Assembly (NCBI GenBank): GCA_017477505.1
Contig: JAFUVQ010000015.1
Span: 22,192-86,191, forward strand
DNA length: 64,000 bases
Origin: Eubacterium sp.
GTDB taxonomy: Bacteria > Bacillota > Clostridia > Lachnospirales > Lachnospiraceae
Direction: 5' to 3'
The notes beneath the pieces were generated by a model that searched no databases, had not been told where the DNA came from, and saw only the letters and a list, made by a program, of their open reading frames with translations. Both the position numbers and the translations under genes were made by a program. Position 1 is the first letter of the stretch. The number at the start of each line of letters is the position of its first letter. This document shows, in pieces, positions 8,520 to 17,471 of the stretch.

Positions 8520-9728
8520 ATGAGAAATAACAATATATTCAGTTTATTAGGCAAAATAGGTGCATTGGTTGGGGTAGTCATAGCTTTTGTACTTATGTTT
8601 TTTCTGGCCGGATGGATGCGTGAAAAATTCTTCAGTAAGTTTGCTGATAAGGACTCTGTGAAAATAGTCGATGGCTATGAAGGTGATATTCCGGAAATCG
8701 AATATTTCAAGACCCGTGAAGAGATTGAAGCATATCTTAATTCTGAGGTTGACAATGGTGCGAATGGAAATATTCATATAGATATTGATGCGAGCTTTAC
8801 CGATGATGATATAAAGAGTTTCTATAAGAGTATCGATCCTTTTAAAGGAAGAGTTAAATCCTACATTACCGCCACTTCTACGGAACAGGATGGAGACGGC
8901 CCGGTTCTTGAATCTGCTTATGCCAGCGTTAATTATGATTTTGTCCGTTCCGATGAAATGTACGTATATGATAGTATGAAGAACGGTAAGGAGATTCCGG
9001 CGGAAAGAAAAGAAGCAGCAGAATTAAAGGAAGTCTGTGAAAAATTTCTCAAGGAAGAAATAACAGAATCTATGAGTGATTATGAAAAGGAATTAGCCAT
9101 TCACGATTTTATCATCAATTCCTGTGAGTATTCGGATGTGAGTGAAGCTACATATCAGCATGGGGCGTACGGGGCTCTTGTAAAGGGTGATGCATGGTGT
9201 GAAGGATATTCAAGGGCAGCGGCACTTCTCCTCAGATTGTGTGATATCGATGCAAAGCTTATAAAAGGATTTGTGGGTGAGAATCCCGAAGGTAAGGACT
9301 CCAATCATATGTGGAATCAGGTTAAACTCGGAAATACCTGGTATCATCTTGATCTCACCATGGATGATCCCAAAAGAGAGAATCCGGTAATATGCCACCT
9401 TTACTTAAATGTTTCCGATGATAAGATGGCAGCTGACAGAAGCTGGGACAGAGAAAACTCCGAGACCTGTCCATCAATGTCCGATAATTATTTTGTAAGG
9501 AACAGGATTTCATTTTCTGATGATGAAAGCCTGCAGCAATATATCAGAAGTGAACTTCAAAACGGAAACCGGGAGAGGATTGAATGCGGTATAACATCCA
9601 ATCTGGATCTAAGTGATGAAACTCTATATTTTATGTTTGATTACGAAAATGTAACGAATTATATGAAATACAAACTCGGCGAAGAAAAATACGAATCGCT
9701 TGAGATAGTTTTTAATGTGCAGCAATAG
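8520..9728 (+). CDS. Membrane-anchored transglutaminase-like (papain-fold) protein
   Basis: The 402-residue protein has an N-terminal signal anchor (about residues 10-32, LVGVVIAFVLMFFLAGW). The extracytoplasmic part carries a transglutaminase core with a visible triad: Cys in GDAWCEGYSRA (about 225), His in SNHMWNQV (about 262) and Asp in WYHLDLTMDDP (about 277). Such bacterial proteins act as proteases, peptide cross-linkers or wall-modifying enzymes; the substrate here is unknown. The start ATG follows GAGGGG, and an upstream in-frame GTG overlaps the promoter. It sits ahead of the ATP-grasp/glycosyltransferase pair, suggesting an envelope role, which is inference. Confidence 0.8.
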   Translation: MRNNNIFSLLGKIGALVGVVIAFVLMFFLAGWMREKFFSKFADKDSVKIVDGYEGDIPEIEYFKTREEIEAYLNSEVDNGANGNIHIDIDASFTDDDIKSFYKSIDPFKGRVKSYITATSTEQDGDGPVLESAYASVNYDFVRSDEMYVYDSMKNGKEIPAERKEAAELKEVCEKFLKEEITESMSDYEKELAIHDFIINSCEYSDVSEATYQHGAYGALVKGDAWCEGYSRAAALLLRLCDIDAKLIKGFVGENPEGKDSNHMWNQVKLGNTWYHLDLTMDDPKRENPVICHLYLNVSDDKMAADRSWDRENSETCPSMSDNYFVRNRISFSDDESLQQYIRSELQNGNRERIECGITSNLDLSDETLYFMFDYENVTNYMKYKLGEEKYESLEIVFNVQQ

Positions 9729-9761
9729 TGGCTGTAAGTCTATGAAAGGAAAGATTTGAAA

Positions 9762-10790
9762 ATGAAGGTAATGCTGACGTCGGTGGGACGCCGCGCTTAT
9801 ATGGTTAAGTATTTTAAGGAGGCACTGGGCACTGATGGCGAAGTGCATGTATGTAACTCGGATGACCTTACGGTTGCATTTAATTATGCGGACAAAGCTG
9901 TAATATCTCCTATGATATATGACGAGGGCTACATTCCATTTCTCATTAATTACTGTAAAGAAAATGAGATAGATATGATAGTTTCACTGTTTGATATAGA
10001 TCTTCTGGTTCTGTCGAAGGCTAAGGACAGATTCGCAGAGGTTGGAACCAGGGTTGTAGTCGGGGACGAATGGTTTGTAGATATATGTAATGACAAATGG
10101 AAAACATTTGTATTCCTAAAAGAAAACGGCTTTGACACGCCAAAGACATATCTGAGATTAAAGGATGTCGAAGAGGCTTTATCTAAAGGTGAGGCCGAAT
10201 TTCCATTTATAGTCAAGCCCAGATTCGGAATGGGCTCCATCGCGGTTGCGACTGCTAATGATATGGACGAACTCAGGTTTTATGCAAAGCGTAATGCAAA
10301 AGAGGTTGAGCATTCTTACCTTCGTTTTGAGTCGGCAGCTGCTTCAAGAGAGGAATGGCTCATATTCCAGGAATGTATAGACGGACAGGAATACGGGGCA
10401 GACGTAATAAACGATTTTTCCGGAAATGTAAGAGAGATTGTTATAAGGAAGAAACTTGCCATGAGGTCCGGAGAGACTGATATTGCTGAGATAGAAGAGA
10501 ATGATTCTATCAGGGATGCAATGAAAAAACTCGGAGAAATCTCAAAGCATATCGGGAATATGGATGTGGATGTATTTCTGAAAGATGATAAGGTTTATGT
10601 ACTTGAAATGAATGCACGTTTTGGCGGTGGCTACCCGTTCAGTCATGTGGCCGGATGTAACCTTCCCCTTGCGCTGGTCAAGTGGTGTGCCGGCGAAGAG
10701 GTTGATGACGGATTACTCCGTGCCAGACCGGGAACAAGGGCATTTAAGGAATTGGAAATGTGCGCTAAGAGGGAGAGTGTGGGGAAATGA
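9762..10790 (+). CDS. ATP-grasp domain protein (carbamoyl-phosphate-synthase-like ligase)
   Basis: The 342-residue protein has an N-terminal Rossmann-like segment (VMLTSVGRRAYMVKYF), a central ATP-grasp lid (FIVKPRFGMGSIAVA, about residue 149) and the metal-binding motif VLEMNARFGGGYPFSH near residue 282. ATP-grasp enzymes activate a carboxylate as acyl-phosphate and join it to an amine or thiol. The start is ATG at 9762 with AAAGGAAAG nine bases upstream, and the TTG two codons earlier is too close to the ribosome site. The last four bases overlap the next gene (ATGA), so the two proteins are translationally coupled and probably act in one pathway, perhaps aminoacylating a sugar. Substrate unknown. 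Confidence 0.75.
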   Translation: MKVMLTSVGRRAYMVKYFKEALGTDGEVHVCNSDDLTVAFNYADKAVISPMIYDEGYIPFLINYCKENEIDMIVSLFDIDLLVLSKAKDRFAEVGTRVVVGDEWFVDICNDKWKTFVFLKENGFDTPKTYLRLKDVEEALSKGEAEFPFIVKPRFGMGSIAVATANDMDELRFYAKRNAKEVEHSYLRFESAAASREEWLIFQECIDGQEYGADVINDFSGNVREIVIRKKLAMRSGETDIAEIEENDSIRDAMKKLGEISKHIGNMDVDVFLKDDKVYVLEMNARFGGGYPFSHVAGCNLPLALVKWCAGEEVDDGLLRARPGTRAFKELEMCAKRESVGK

Positions 10791-11908
10791 ACAGAATAAT
10801 TCATCTTCCGTTTTATGATAAGTTCACTGAACAGTATATAGCCTTCATGAAATATCATTTTGATGATAAGGTTCGCCAGAGCTTTATTGTAAGGAAAAAT
10901 GATGATAAGTATTCCATAGGAGAAGGCAGGAATATTATAAAGATAGCTGAATATAAAGAACTGAAGACAGATCCGAGAATTCGTAAGAGGCTCATTGCTG
11001 CAGATAAGATCATTATCAGCGGAAATTTCCCTTTTGAAAACTATGTAAAATACCTTCCACCGTCAGTATGGAAGAAGGTTTATATTCAGTTCTGGGGCGC
11101 GGATCTTTATCTCTACAGGGATGGAAAGGGACTGAAGTTTACGGCTGCAAGAATGATAATGAGATTTCTGGTTAAGACCGGAACAGGAGTTATCAATCTT
11201 ATAGATGAAGATTACAGACAGTTTGAAAAGATATTCTGCAGAGTTCCGGAAGCAAAGCATTTTGTAGCGGGAGTTCCGAATGATCCTCTTAAAAAAGATA
11301 ACTTCAGTGAGTTCTGGCCTGCCATGGCCAATGAGGCTTCGGATTCAAATAATAAAGAGAACGGTAAGTTATCTGCAACCTACCGGATCCTTGTAGGTAA
11401 TGCCGCATATCCTGAGAATCAGCATAAGGAAGCATTTGAGATAATCCGTGATATGAAGCAGAGAGAAGGCTTTGAAGGAATCAGAGTTGAGGCAGTGGTT
11501 CCTCTTTCATATGGCGATGAGGCCTATAAGGAAGAAGTTATGAGATTTGGCAGGGAAATCCTTGGCGATTCATTTGTACCTGTCACCGACTATATGGCAA
11601 AGCCGGATTATATAAGATTTATCGCGGGCTGTGACATGGCTGTTTTTAACAATAACCGCCAACAGGCTCTGGGAAATATCTGTATCATGATGAACCTCGG
11701 AAGAAAGGTTTTCATCCGTGACGATACACCTATGTGGGATTATTTCCTTGGAAGAGGTTATTATGTGTATAATATTAAAGACTTTAAGAATGCGTCACCT
11801 GAGGAGCTTTTCACACTGCCCAAAGATGCCCTTATGAAGAATATCCATGAGCAGGAAGAGAGAGCAGGCGAAGATCTGAGGGACTGGAAAAATATCCTGC
11901 TGAAATAA
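10787..11908 (+). CDS. WecF-like glycosyltransferase (GT56, TDP-Fuc4NAc transferase family)
   Basis: The 373-residue protein shows the GT56 layout: N-terminal IIHLPFYDKFTEQYIAFM, YIQFWGADLYLYR at about residue 100, VGNAAYPENQHKEAF at about 203, the SYGDEAYKEEVMRFG segment at about 243 and RQQALGN near 300. Enterobacterial WecF adds Fuc4NAc to lipid II in common-antigen synthesis. In a Gram-positive the acceptor is probably a different undecaprenyl-linked glycan, so the specific activity should not be copied. Coupling to the ATP-grasp gene by a 4-base overlap suggests joint synthesis of an amino-acid-modified sugar, which is inference. Confidence 0.75.
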   Translation: MNRIIHLPFYDKFTEQYIAFMKYHFDDKVRQSFIVRKNDDKYSIGEGRNIIKIAEYKELKTDPRIRKRLIAADKIIISGNFPFENYVKYLPPSVWKKVYIQFWGADLYLYRDGKGLKFTAARMIMRFLVKTGTGVINLIDEDYRQFEKIFCRVPEAKHFVAGVPNDPLKKDNFSEFWPAMANEASDSNNKENGKLSATYRILVGNAAYPENQHKEAFEIIRDMKQREGFEGIRVEAVVPLSYGDEAYKEEVMRFGREILGDSFVPVTDYMAKPDYIRFIAGCDMAVFNNNRQQALGNICIMMNLGRKVFIRDDTPMWDYFLGRGYYVYNIKDFKNASPEELFTLPKDALMKNIHEQEERAGEDLRDWKNILLK

Positions 11909-11969
11909 TGGTGGATTATACATAAGTGATGTAAATAGACACTGAATTCTGTGATGAGATAGACCCGGT

Positions 11970-12992
11970 ATGAAACAAAGAATTAAAGAATTTGATATGA
12001 TAAGGGCTATAGTTCCGTTTGGGATAATTATTTATCACTTCCAATGTCATTCTAAAAGCCCGTTTAAGCTGCTCCCCGACTATGCAAATGGAAACTGGGG
12101 AGCTCCTTTTGTTGTCATTTTTCTTGTGCTTTCCGGTGCATCACTATATTACAATTATCCAAAGATTGAATCATTGAAGGAGTACTATAAGAAAAGATTC
12201 CTTGCCATAATGCCATGCTTTTATCTGGTCTGGTTTTATTTCTACGTTGAGAAGGTTCTTTTGACAAAGGATTTCTTCTTTGCCGGTCCGCCATGGAAGA
12301 TGCTTCTTTCTTTGATCGGTATGGATGGTTATCTTAACAGCACTATTCCGGGATACTATTTCGTAGGGGAGTGGTTTCTTGGAGCTTTGGTTATTATGTA
12401 TCTTATATACCCGCTGCTCCTGAAGGCTTACTCAAAGAAACCGGCATTAACAGCAGCCGTAGTACTGCTGATATTTGCATTGGCAATGGGAATCAAAGGC
12501 GCGAAGGACTTCGGCCTTGGAGTAAAGCTTCCCTTCTATGTATATGGTTTTCCCGGAATTCCATCCTGTCTTTTCTCTTTCTTCATGGGAATGGTGCTTG
12601 TATCAAAGCTGAAGGATAAAGACAGCTTCATCATTGACAATAAGATTCTTCTGCCGGTGTCTGCTGTTATTATTATACTTGCACTTTTCTTTAAGGTGCC
12701 GGTTTATTATGCATTTACATGGGATCTCCTCGGGACGGCCTTCTTTATAGTCATTTATCATCTCTCGAAACTTATATTTAAGCTTGATAAAAAAGAAAAG
12801 CTTGCCACTTTCATCAAAAAAGCAGCAAGTATAAGCTATCCGATATTCCTTGTGCAGCACCAGATAATCTGCAAAGTGGTTTCGGCATATGATCCGTTAA
12901 CTCTTTCAGGAACCATACTTATGATACTGGCAAGTTCCCTTCTTTGTATTATTGCCGCAACTGTCCTGACTTATGGCACAAAAACAAAATAA
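11970..12992 (+). CDS. Acyltransferase 3 family membrane protein
   Basis: The 340-residue protein has about ten hydrophobic helices. Its N-terminus, KEFDMIRAIVPFGIIIYHF, is the family start with its key histidine. Short basic loops such as YYKKRFLAIMPCFYLVWF follow. Members O-acylate extracytoplasmic glycans from acyl-CoA. It lies just after the WecF-like gene with a 61-base gap, fitting decoration of the same polymer. The ribosome site is weak. Acceptor and acyl group cannot be read from sequence. Confidence 0.8.
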   Translation: MKQRIKEFDMIRAIVPFGIIIYHFQCHSKSPFKLLPDYANGNWGAPFVVIFLVLSGASLYYNYPKIESLKEYYKKRFLAIMPCFYLVWFYFYVEKVLLTKDFFFAGPPWKMLLSLIGMDGYLNSTIPGYYFVGEWFLGALVIMYLIYPLLLKAYSKKPALTAAVVLLIFALAMGIKGAKDFGLGVKLPFYVYGFPGIPSCLFSFFMGMVLVSKLKDKDSFIIDNKILLPVSAVIIILALFFKVPVYYAFTWDLLGTAFFIVIYHLSKLIFKLDKKEKLATFIKKAASISYPIFLVQHQIICKVVSAYDPLTLSGTILMILASSLLCIIAATVLTYGTKTK

Positions 12993-13060
12993 GCGGTAAG
13001 AAAAGAGAAATCACGACGAATACAAGGTGAAGCTTTTTATTGACGGGAATGGTAAATATA

Positions 13061-13375
13061 ATGGACGATAATAAAAAAAAGTGGCTCTATTCCAGAGATA
13101 ATCTTATGACAGCAGTCAGATCACTGGGTTATCCGGATAAACTGGGTGAAGAAATAGTCAAAAATCTCGGAAGCCCTAAAGCGATGGACAGAATGACTTC
13201 ATACATTTATCAGGCTAAACCCGGCAGAGTGGAAGATGTTATTGATGAAATGCTTGCCATCCGAAGTGAGATAGAGACCTGGAGAGCAAAGAAAAACAGT
13301 GAAGAGGCCAATGCCAGGTATAACGAGATGTTATATTATGGACTTGGAAATGATGACGATGATACAGGAGTGTGA
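13061..13375 (+). CDS. Conserved hypothetical acidic protein
   Basis: The 104-residue soluble protein is mostly helical, running MDDNKKKWLYSRDNLMTAVRS to an acidic tail GNDDDDTGV. No domain is recognised. ATG at 13061 is preferred, with GGTAAATATA just upstream. In-frame alternatives lie at 13049 (ATG) and 13040 (TTG). It ends three bases before the DUF3592 gene, whose ribosome site AGGAG is in its last codons, so the two are probably coupled. A regulatory or adaptor role is possible but unsupported. Confidence 0.5.
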   Translation: MDDNKKKWLYSRDNLMTAVRSLGYPDKLGEEIVKNLGSPKAMDRMTSYIYQAKPGRVEDVIDEMLAIRSEIETWRAKKNSEEANARYNEMLYYGLGNDDDDTGV

Positions 13376-13378
13376 ACA

Positions 13379-13798
13379 ATGGGAATTGGCGCTATAATAG
13401 TAGGATTGATTTTATTTGGGTTACAGGCACTGATATTTTATTTTATAATCACAGATATCATAAGAATAAATGCATGTTCGGAAAGAGTAAATGGTAAAGT
13501 AAAGTCAGTAACAGAAGAACAGGAAAAACATAAAGATTCTAAAACAGGAAAAACAGAATATAGTTATAGTTATAAAGTTACTTTTGAATACAATTATAAT
13601 GGTCAAACCTATGAGTCGACTCGTAACTATAGTAATCATTGCAGATACTCCAGAGGTGATGATGCTGAAATAAAGATAAATCCACGTAAACCGGAAGAAA
13701 CCTGGACAAAAGATGAACTTAAAAATCTTTTGGGCCTGTCTCTATCAATCCCGCTTTTTTTGTTTTTTGATCTGATATATATAGAGTCTTTTTTTTAA
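13379..13798 (+). CDS. DUF3592-type membrane protein
   Basis: The 139-residue protein has one long N-terminal hydrophobic segment (IGAIIVGLILFGLQALIFYFI). An extracytoplasmic beta-rich domain follows (TEYSYSYKVTFEYNYNGQTY, then EIKINPRKPEETW), and a C-terminal helix ends the protein. The VTFEY...NG..Y.....Y and IKINPRKPEE patterns fit DUF3592. Function is unknown. Codon usage is more AT-rich than in the upstream core genes, and decayed sequence follows, so the accessory region probably begins about here. Confidence 0.65.
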   Translation: MGIGAIIVGLILFGLQALIFYFIITDIIRINACSERVNGKVKSVTEEQEKHKDSKTGKTEYSYSYKVTFEYNYNGQTYESTRNYSNHCRYSRGDDAEIKINPRKPEETWTKDELKNLLGLSLSIPLFLFFDLIYIESFF

Positions 13799-14013
13799 AT
13801 GAATTTGTGAGTCCTGCATTTTTTGCATTCTAAGAAGACAGAATCATGTTGGCAACAGTAATTCTTCTAAGGCAAATGGATTTCTGGATGTAAGTCTGGA
13901 GAGGGCAGTAAAAATATCTATACCATTTTTTGAACATGTTTCAATGTATGTTCTGACATCTGCAAAGTATTCTGCAGATTTGATACTCTGGTATTGTCCT
14001 GATATTTTAAGTT
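13799..14013. other. Non-coding, apparently decayed stretch
   Basis: No frame with a credible start or ribosome site is seen. The sequence is AT-rich and contains short fragments without recognisable protein similarity. It leads into the remnant at 14014 and is best read as degraded DNA at the edge of the accessory region. Confidence 0.5.
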
Positions 14014-14226
14014 TTGTTTTTTCTCATCGTTTTCATAGTAGTGCCCTTGAGAATTCTATATATATCTCACGATGAAGACGGCAGCTGGCAATTCTTATGC
14101 GGTGGTAATCATAGAGAAGAGGATGCAAGGATTGTTTCTTTAGCTGATATTTTGAAGATTGATGCATCTGTATCGGTATATGCTGATTTGGATTACGGTG
14201 AATGTGTCGAAATTGGTAATTTATGA
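14014..14226 (+). pseudogene. Remnant of a DUF2185/immunity-like protein
   Basis: The segment ILYISHDEDGSWQFLCGG and then EEDARIVSLADILKIDASV resembles the C-terminal half of small DUF2185-like proteins often found in immunity or defence neighbourhoods. The N-terminal part is missing. The frame opens with a TTG lacking a ribosome site and runs through about 13 unrelated hydrophobic residues. The macro-domain remnant starts 12 bases later with its own GAGGG ribosome site. The family name is tentative. Confidence 0.45.
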
Positions 14227-14238
14227 GGGAAATAAAAG

Positions 14239-14688
14239 ATGAGCAAAATAACTCTTATCAACGCATCATGCGCTGATCAAAATGTAGATGTAGTTGTAAA
14301 TGCGGCGAACAGCGGGCTTCTTGCCGGTGGCGGTATCTGCGGGGTGATTTTTCGTAAAGCGGGTTATGCTGAACTTACTGCAGCATGCAGCGAGCACAGT
14401 ACGCCGCTAATAGTAAAAGACGTTCTGTTTCTTAAGCAGAAGTCAAATGAATCGACGACTAAGGATAAGCAGCTGCATCGGCCTGAGGAACAGGCTGTTG
14501 TGGGCGAACTTGATTTTAATACTGCCGAAAGGGATGACGGCCGGGAATGGGGGCTTATCCGCAGGTTCGGATATGACAGGAGCTCCGGAGACAGTACAGG
14601 GACTGAATGGAAGAACAGGTACGGCGTGGCAAGTCTCCCTACCGTTTCATTTATCATAATGATGATCATCGCACTTATTATGGGATAA
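14239..14688 (+). pseudogene. Truncated macro domain joined to an unrelated membrane-tail fragment
   Basis: The first 57 residues are a clear macro-domain N-terminus: ITLINASCADQNVDVVVNAANSG, the ADP-ribose-binding LLAGGGICGVI, then AGYAELTAAC. Macro domains bind or remove ADP-ribose and normally span 150-180 residues. Here the fold stops and continues as an unrelated polar stretch (LKQKSNESTTKDKQLHRPEEQ) ending in a hydrophobic tail FIIMMIIALIMG. The start is well formed (GAGGGAAATAAAAG then ATG), so a chimeric protein could be made. Most of the ADP-ribose fold is missing, so loss of function is likely. Confidence 0.6.
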
Positions 14689-14796
14689 TCATATGTTCAA
14701 GAATATAGATATAGTATTAAAAAAGAATATCCTCACCGAGTACGGTTTCATCCAGGGAGCCTTTCATCTCTATGTCCTGGTGGTGGTGCCGAAGGT

Positions 14797-14883
14797 AGTC
14801 CCCGTGTCCCAAAAAGGAAACTGCGCCTCACGGCGCAGTCATGAATGAAAGAGCGAGTTATTTGAGCGTATAACTCGCTCTTT
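14797..14883. repeat. REP-like palindromic element, copy A
   Basis: It contains AGTCCCCGTGTCCC, then the hairpin CTGCGCC-TCAC-GGCGCAG, then a perfect 14-bp inverted repeat (AAAGAGCGAGTTAT with ATAACTCGCTCTTT). A second copy in the same orientation lies at 17135-17226, 2.35 kb away. GTGTCCC-type palindromes are often linked to RAYT/IS200-like transposases in Firmicutes, but none is in this window. Confidence 0.75.
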
Positions 14884-14966
14884 GCTGTCTAAGCACTGCA
14901 AAATCCAACTGGTAGTTGTTTGCGTAATAGCGTTATTTAGTGATATTATTGCTGTTATAGAGGATG

Positions 14967-15019
14967 ATATTGAAATAATTATACTTTTTCGATGTTTTTA
15001 TATTGAAATAATTATACTT
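14967..15019. repeat. 20-bp exact direct repeat, 33-bp period
   Basis: ATATTGAAATAATTATACTT occurs at 14967-14986 and again at 15000-15019 with 13 bases between. Each copy could contain a TATACT -10 box. No function is assigned. Confidence 0.7.
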
Positions 15020-15193
15020 GAATGCATGGAGTTTAGCGAATAATAATATCCGCGCATAAATTACTGGAATGGAAAAACAAATATTGTCCGGATTATGGAA
15101 TGCGGCAATAAACCGAACTAATTTGCAAAAATACATTGAAAGTTCGGATTGGTTTAAATGAAAATGAGCCTGCAAAGATCGAGGTGAGACCAT

Positions 15194-17132
15194 ATGGCCA
15201 GAAAAGAAACAAAAGACAAATTCATTAAACTGATGCAAAAACAGGAGAAGCGCCAAGCCAAAGAAAAGGAAATGCAGGCTGCTGCTCAGCCGGATTCTGC
15301 GCAGAAAAATGACAGCAGCGTTGTTCTAGCCAAGAGTACAAAACTGGCTTTCTTCAAGCAGTACTACACATATCAGGCCTTTCTCGAGATTCATCCACAG
15401 AACAATCTTTCCATCGAACACTGTTTATTCCAAGACCATTCTTTACATCATGCGCTGGTTCCGCAACCGCCTTGGTGACGAGATATTTGAGCGTTACCCG
15501 GATGTGACTTTCCTAAGAGATGATTACCCTCGTCCGGAGGACTATCTACATTTTCAAAAAGAAAAAATGAAGAATATATATGGTTTCAGCTTCATCGATT
15601 TCGAAGCTGCATATATGAGTGAAAATGATGCGTGGCTGGTCCGCCTCACTGAGCCTGATAATGGAAATGAAAAGCTCGACGTTCATGGACGTAACTTTAC
15701 TACCGAACTCTTTGTGTATAAACTGGATGCTTCAGTTGCGCTCGGAATCCGCGAGTCGTGCAGGGAGCCGGAAGCAAATACCATAGATGCAGCGGACTAC
15801 AGGCCGGGATTCGTCAGAGATATGTTTTATGATGAAGACCTTCTTATAACTGAGTTTGGGATTGACAAAAAGTATTCATTTTCATCTAAACCGATAATTC
15901 TGAATGGCAAGTCCGGCGAGGCCTGCGAAGAGATATACCGTGATCTGATCGCGTCAAGTTATCGGCAGCAGCCGATACTCTTCATTCCCGGCGAATACTA
16001 TAAAGACAACGCCGAAGAGGTGGATAAGAAGACTAAGAGTCTACTGGGCTTTGCCCACGTGGTTGTCTGGGAGGGCAGCGCGGCAAAACTCTTCGGACAG
16101 ATTATGGAAAATGATGATCTTCTTGATGTGGCAAATGAAGGGCAGCTGGTTTTCTACAGAACCTCAAATCATCAGGAATATCCATCAGATTATTATGAAT
16201 CGGACATCGATAACCTTCTCGATGATATCAAAACTCTGGCGCAGAAGGATCCCTGCAGGAAGCATGTGGACTTCAAAGATTTTGCCTTCAAGCCTTCATG
16301 GTGGGAACTTAATAAGCCTGATAAACGTGATGAGATAAAGGCAGACATCAAAGAACTGTCAAATGTATATGAGAAGAAACTGTCTGATCTGAAGATACAA
16401 TTCGAGGATTTAGGACGGGACAATGATATCCTCCAGCGTCGGCTCGACAAGCTGGAATCCGAGAACAAAAAGCTCGATAAGGAAAATGCCAAAACATTCA
16501 GTGACATTTGCAGATACAAGGATGAAAATGAACGGTTTTATGCTGAGATAGAGGAACTAAAGAACAAACTCCGGAAGAACGAAGCTGAAAAGCTACAGGA
16601 AGAAATCATCCATCGGGGAATCATAGATTCCGAAAAGGAAAGATATAAGCCGATTATTAACCTTCCTTCGGTAACAAAGGATATTAAGGATAATCTTCTG
16701 GCATGGGTTGAGAAGTATTACTCGGACACCATAGAGATTCATCCGAAAGCAGTCAGGTCGCTTAAAGATGACAATAGAAATATAGATTGGCACCGTCTCT
16801 GCATGATGATACATTACCTGTCCGGTTACACCATATACAGAAATGGAGGCGGCGCTGCCATCAATCTTTCAGCTGCCCGCGAATACGATCCGGAAGAATC
16901 CGGTTACACCGTTGAGCCTGTAAGCAGCGGCCACGGCTCCACCGAACTTTTCAAGGACAAATACACCATAACCGTAAACGGCAAAGACGTGATAATGGAC
17001 ATGCACATCAAGTACGGCAAAGGCCTCGATGCCAACATGATCAGAGTATACTTCTACTACGACCCCGACGCCGGCAAAACCATAATCGGCTACATGCCCG
17101 GCCACCTCCCCACCCGCGCCGACACCCATTAA
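15194..17132 (+). pseudogene. Frameshifted large coiled-coil protein of unknown function
   Basis: Two overlapping frames form one gene. The first (from ATG 15194, Lys/Gln-rich, then KLAFFKQYYTYQAFLEIHPQ) reads sensibly to about 15418. The continuation then lies in another frame (NTVYSKTILYIMRWFRNRLG) through to 17132. One extra base or two missing bases near 15416-15420 would join them into a protein of about 645 residues. The second part has an alpha/beta region (QQPILFIPGEYYKDN, about 240 residues in), a coiled coil at 16330-16600 (ENKKLDKENAK) and a C-terminal domain. No family is recognised. The last 90 codons are strongly C-ending, unlike the rest. REP-like elements flank the gene, and a defence or accessory role is only a guess. 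Confidence 0.6.
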
Positions 17133-17134
17133 AT

Positions 17135-17226
17135 GGGACACGGGGCAGTCCCCGTGTCCCAAAATGAAACTGCGCCTCACGGCGCAGCATTGAATAAAAG
17201 AGCGAGTTATACGAGCGTATAATTCG
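17135..17226. repeat. REP-like palindromic element, copy B
   Basis: Starting three bases after the frameshifted gene's stop, GGGACACGGGG (17135-17145) pairs perfectly with CCCCGTGTCCC (17150-17160) around a 4-base loop. It is followed by the same CTGCGCC-TCAC-GGCGCAG hairpin and GAGCGAGTTAT segment as copy A. Its final hairpin arm is decayed (TATAATTCGC). Confidence 0.75.
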
Positions 17227-17273
17227 CAAAGACAAACAAAGCTCTTTACGACAAGATAAGGAGGAATAAAGAT

Positions 17274-17471
17274 ATGTGTCAGGCATTAATGGAAATAATG
17301 AGCGAAGAAGTAAAAGAAAGAGAAGATGCGGCTGCAATTGCAGCTACTGATGCTACACAGAGATCGGATTTAAGAAATCTCATGGAAGCATTAAACTATA
17401 CCGCAGAGCAGGCTATGGATATTTTAAAGATTCCACAGGAAAAACGAGAGAGTCTATTAGCCAATCTCTAA
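17274..17471 (+). CDS. Short protein resembling the C-terminal tail of Rpn/PD-(D/E)XK transposase-like nucleases
   Basis: The 65-residue protein starts MCQALMEIMSEEVKEREDA and ends NLMEALNYTAEQAMDILKIPQEKRESLLANL. The C-terminal helix pair, LM..L..T.EQAM..L.IP, resembles the tail of Rpn-family recombination-promoting nucleases that are abundant in Lachnospiraceae. The nuclease domain itself is absent. A strong AAGGAGGAATAAAG ribosome site precedes the ATG, so it may still be expressed, possibly as a small antagonist or as a relic. Internal small products are known for Rpn genes, but that role here is inference. Confidence 0.5.
   Translation: MCQALMEIMSEEVKEREDAAAIAATDATQRSDLRNLMEALNYTAEQAMDILKIPQEKRESLLANL

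Larger units (their letters stand above)
14689..15193. other. Intergenic stretch with REP-like element, direct repeats and no firm gene
   Basis: A 51-codon frame starting ATGTTCAAGAAT at 14694 runs into the palindromic element and is probably a gene fragment. After the element (14797-14883) the DNA is AT-rich and non-coding, with a 20-bp direct repeat at 14967/15000. A GATCGAGGTGAGACC ribosome site just precedes the ATG at 15194. Confidence 0.5.

Noticed and set aside
10787-11908. Calling this gene wecF with its enterobacterial function
   Set aside because: Family resemblance is clear, but the acceptor and donor in a Gram-positive are unknown, so no symbol was given.
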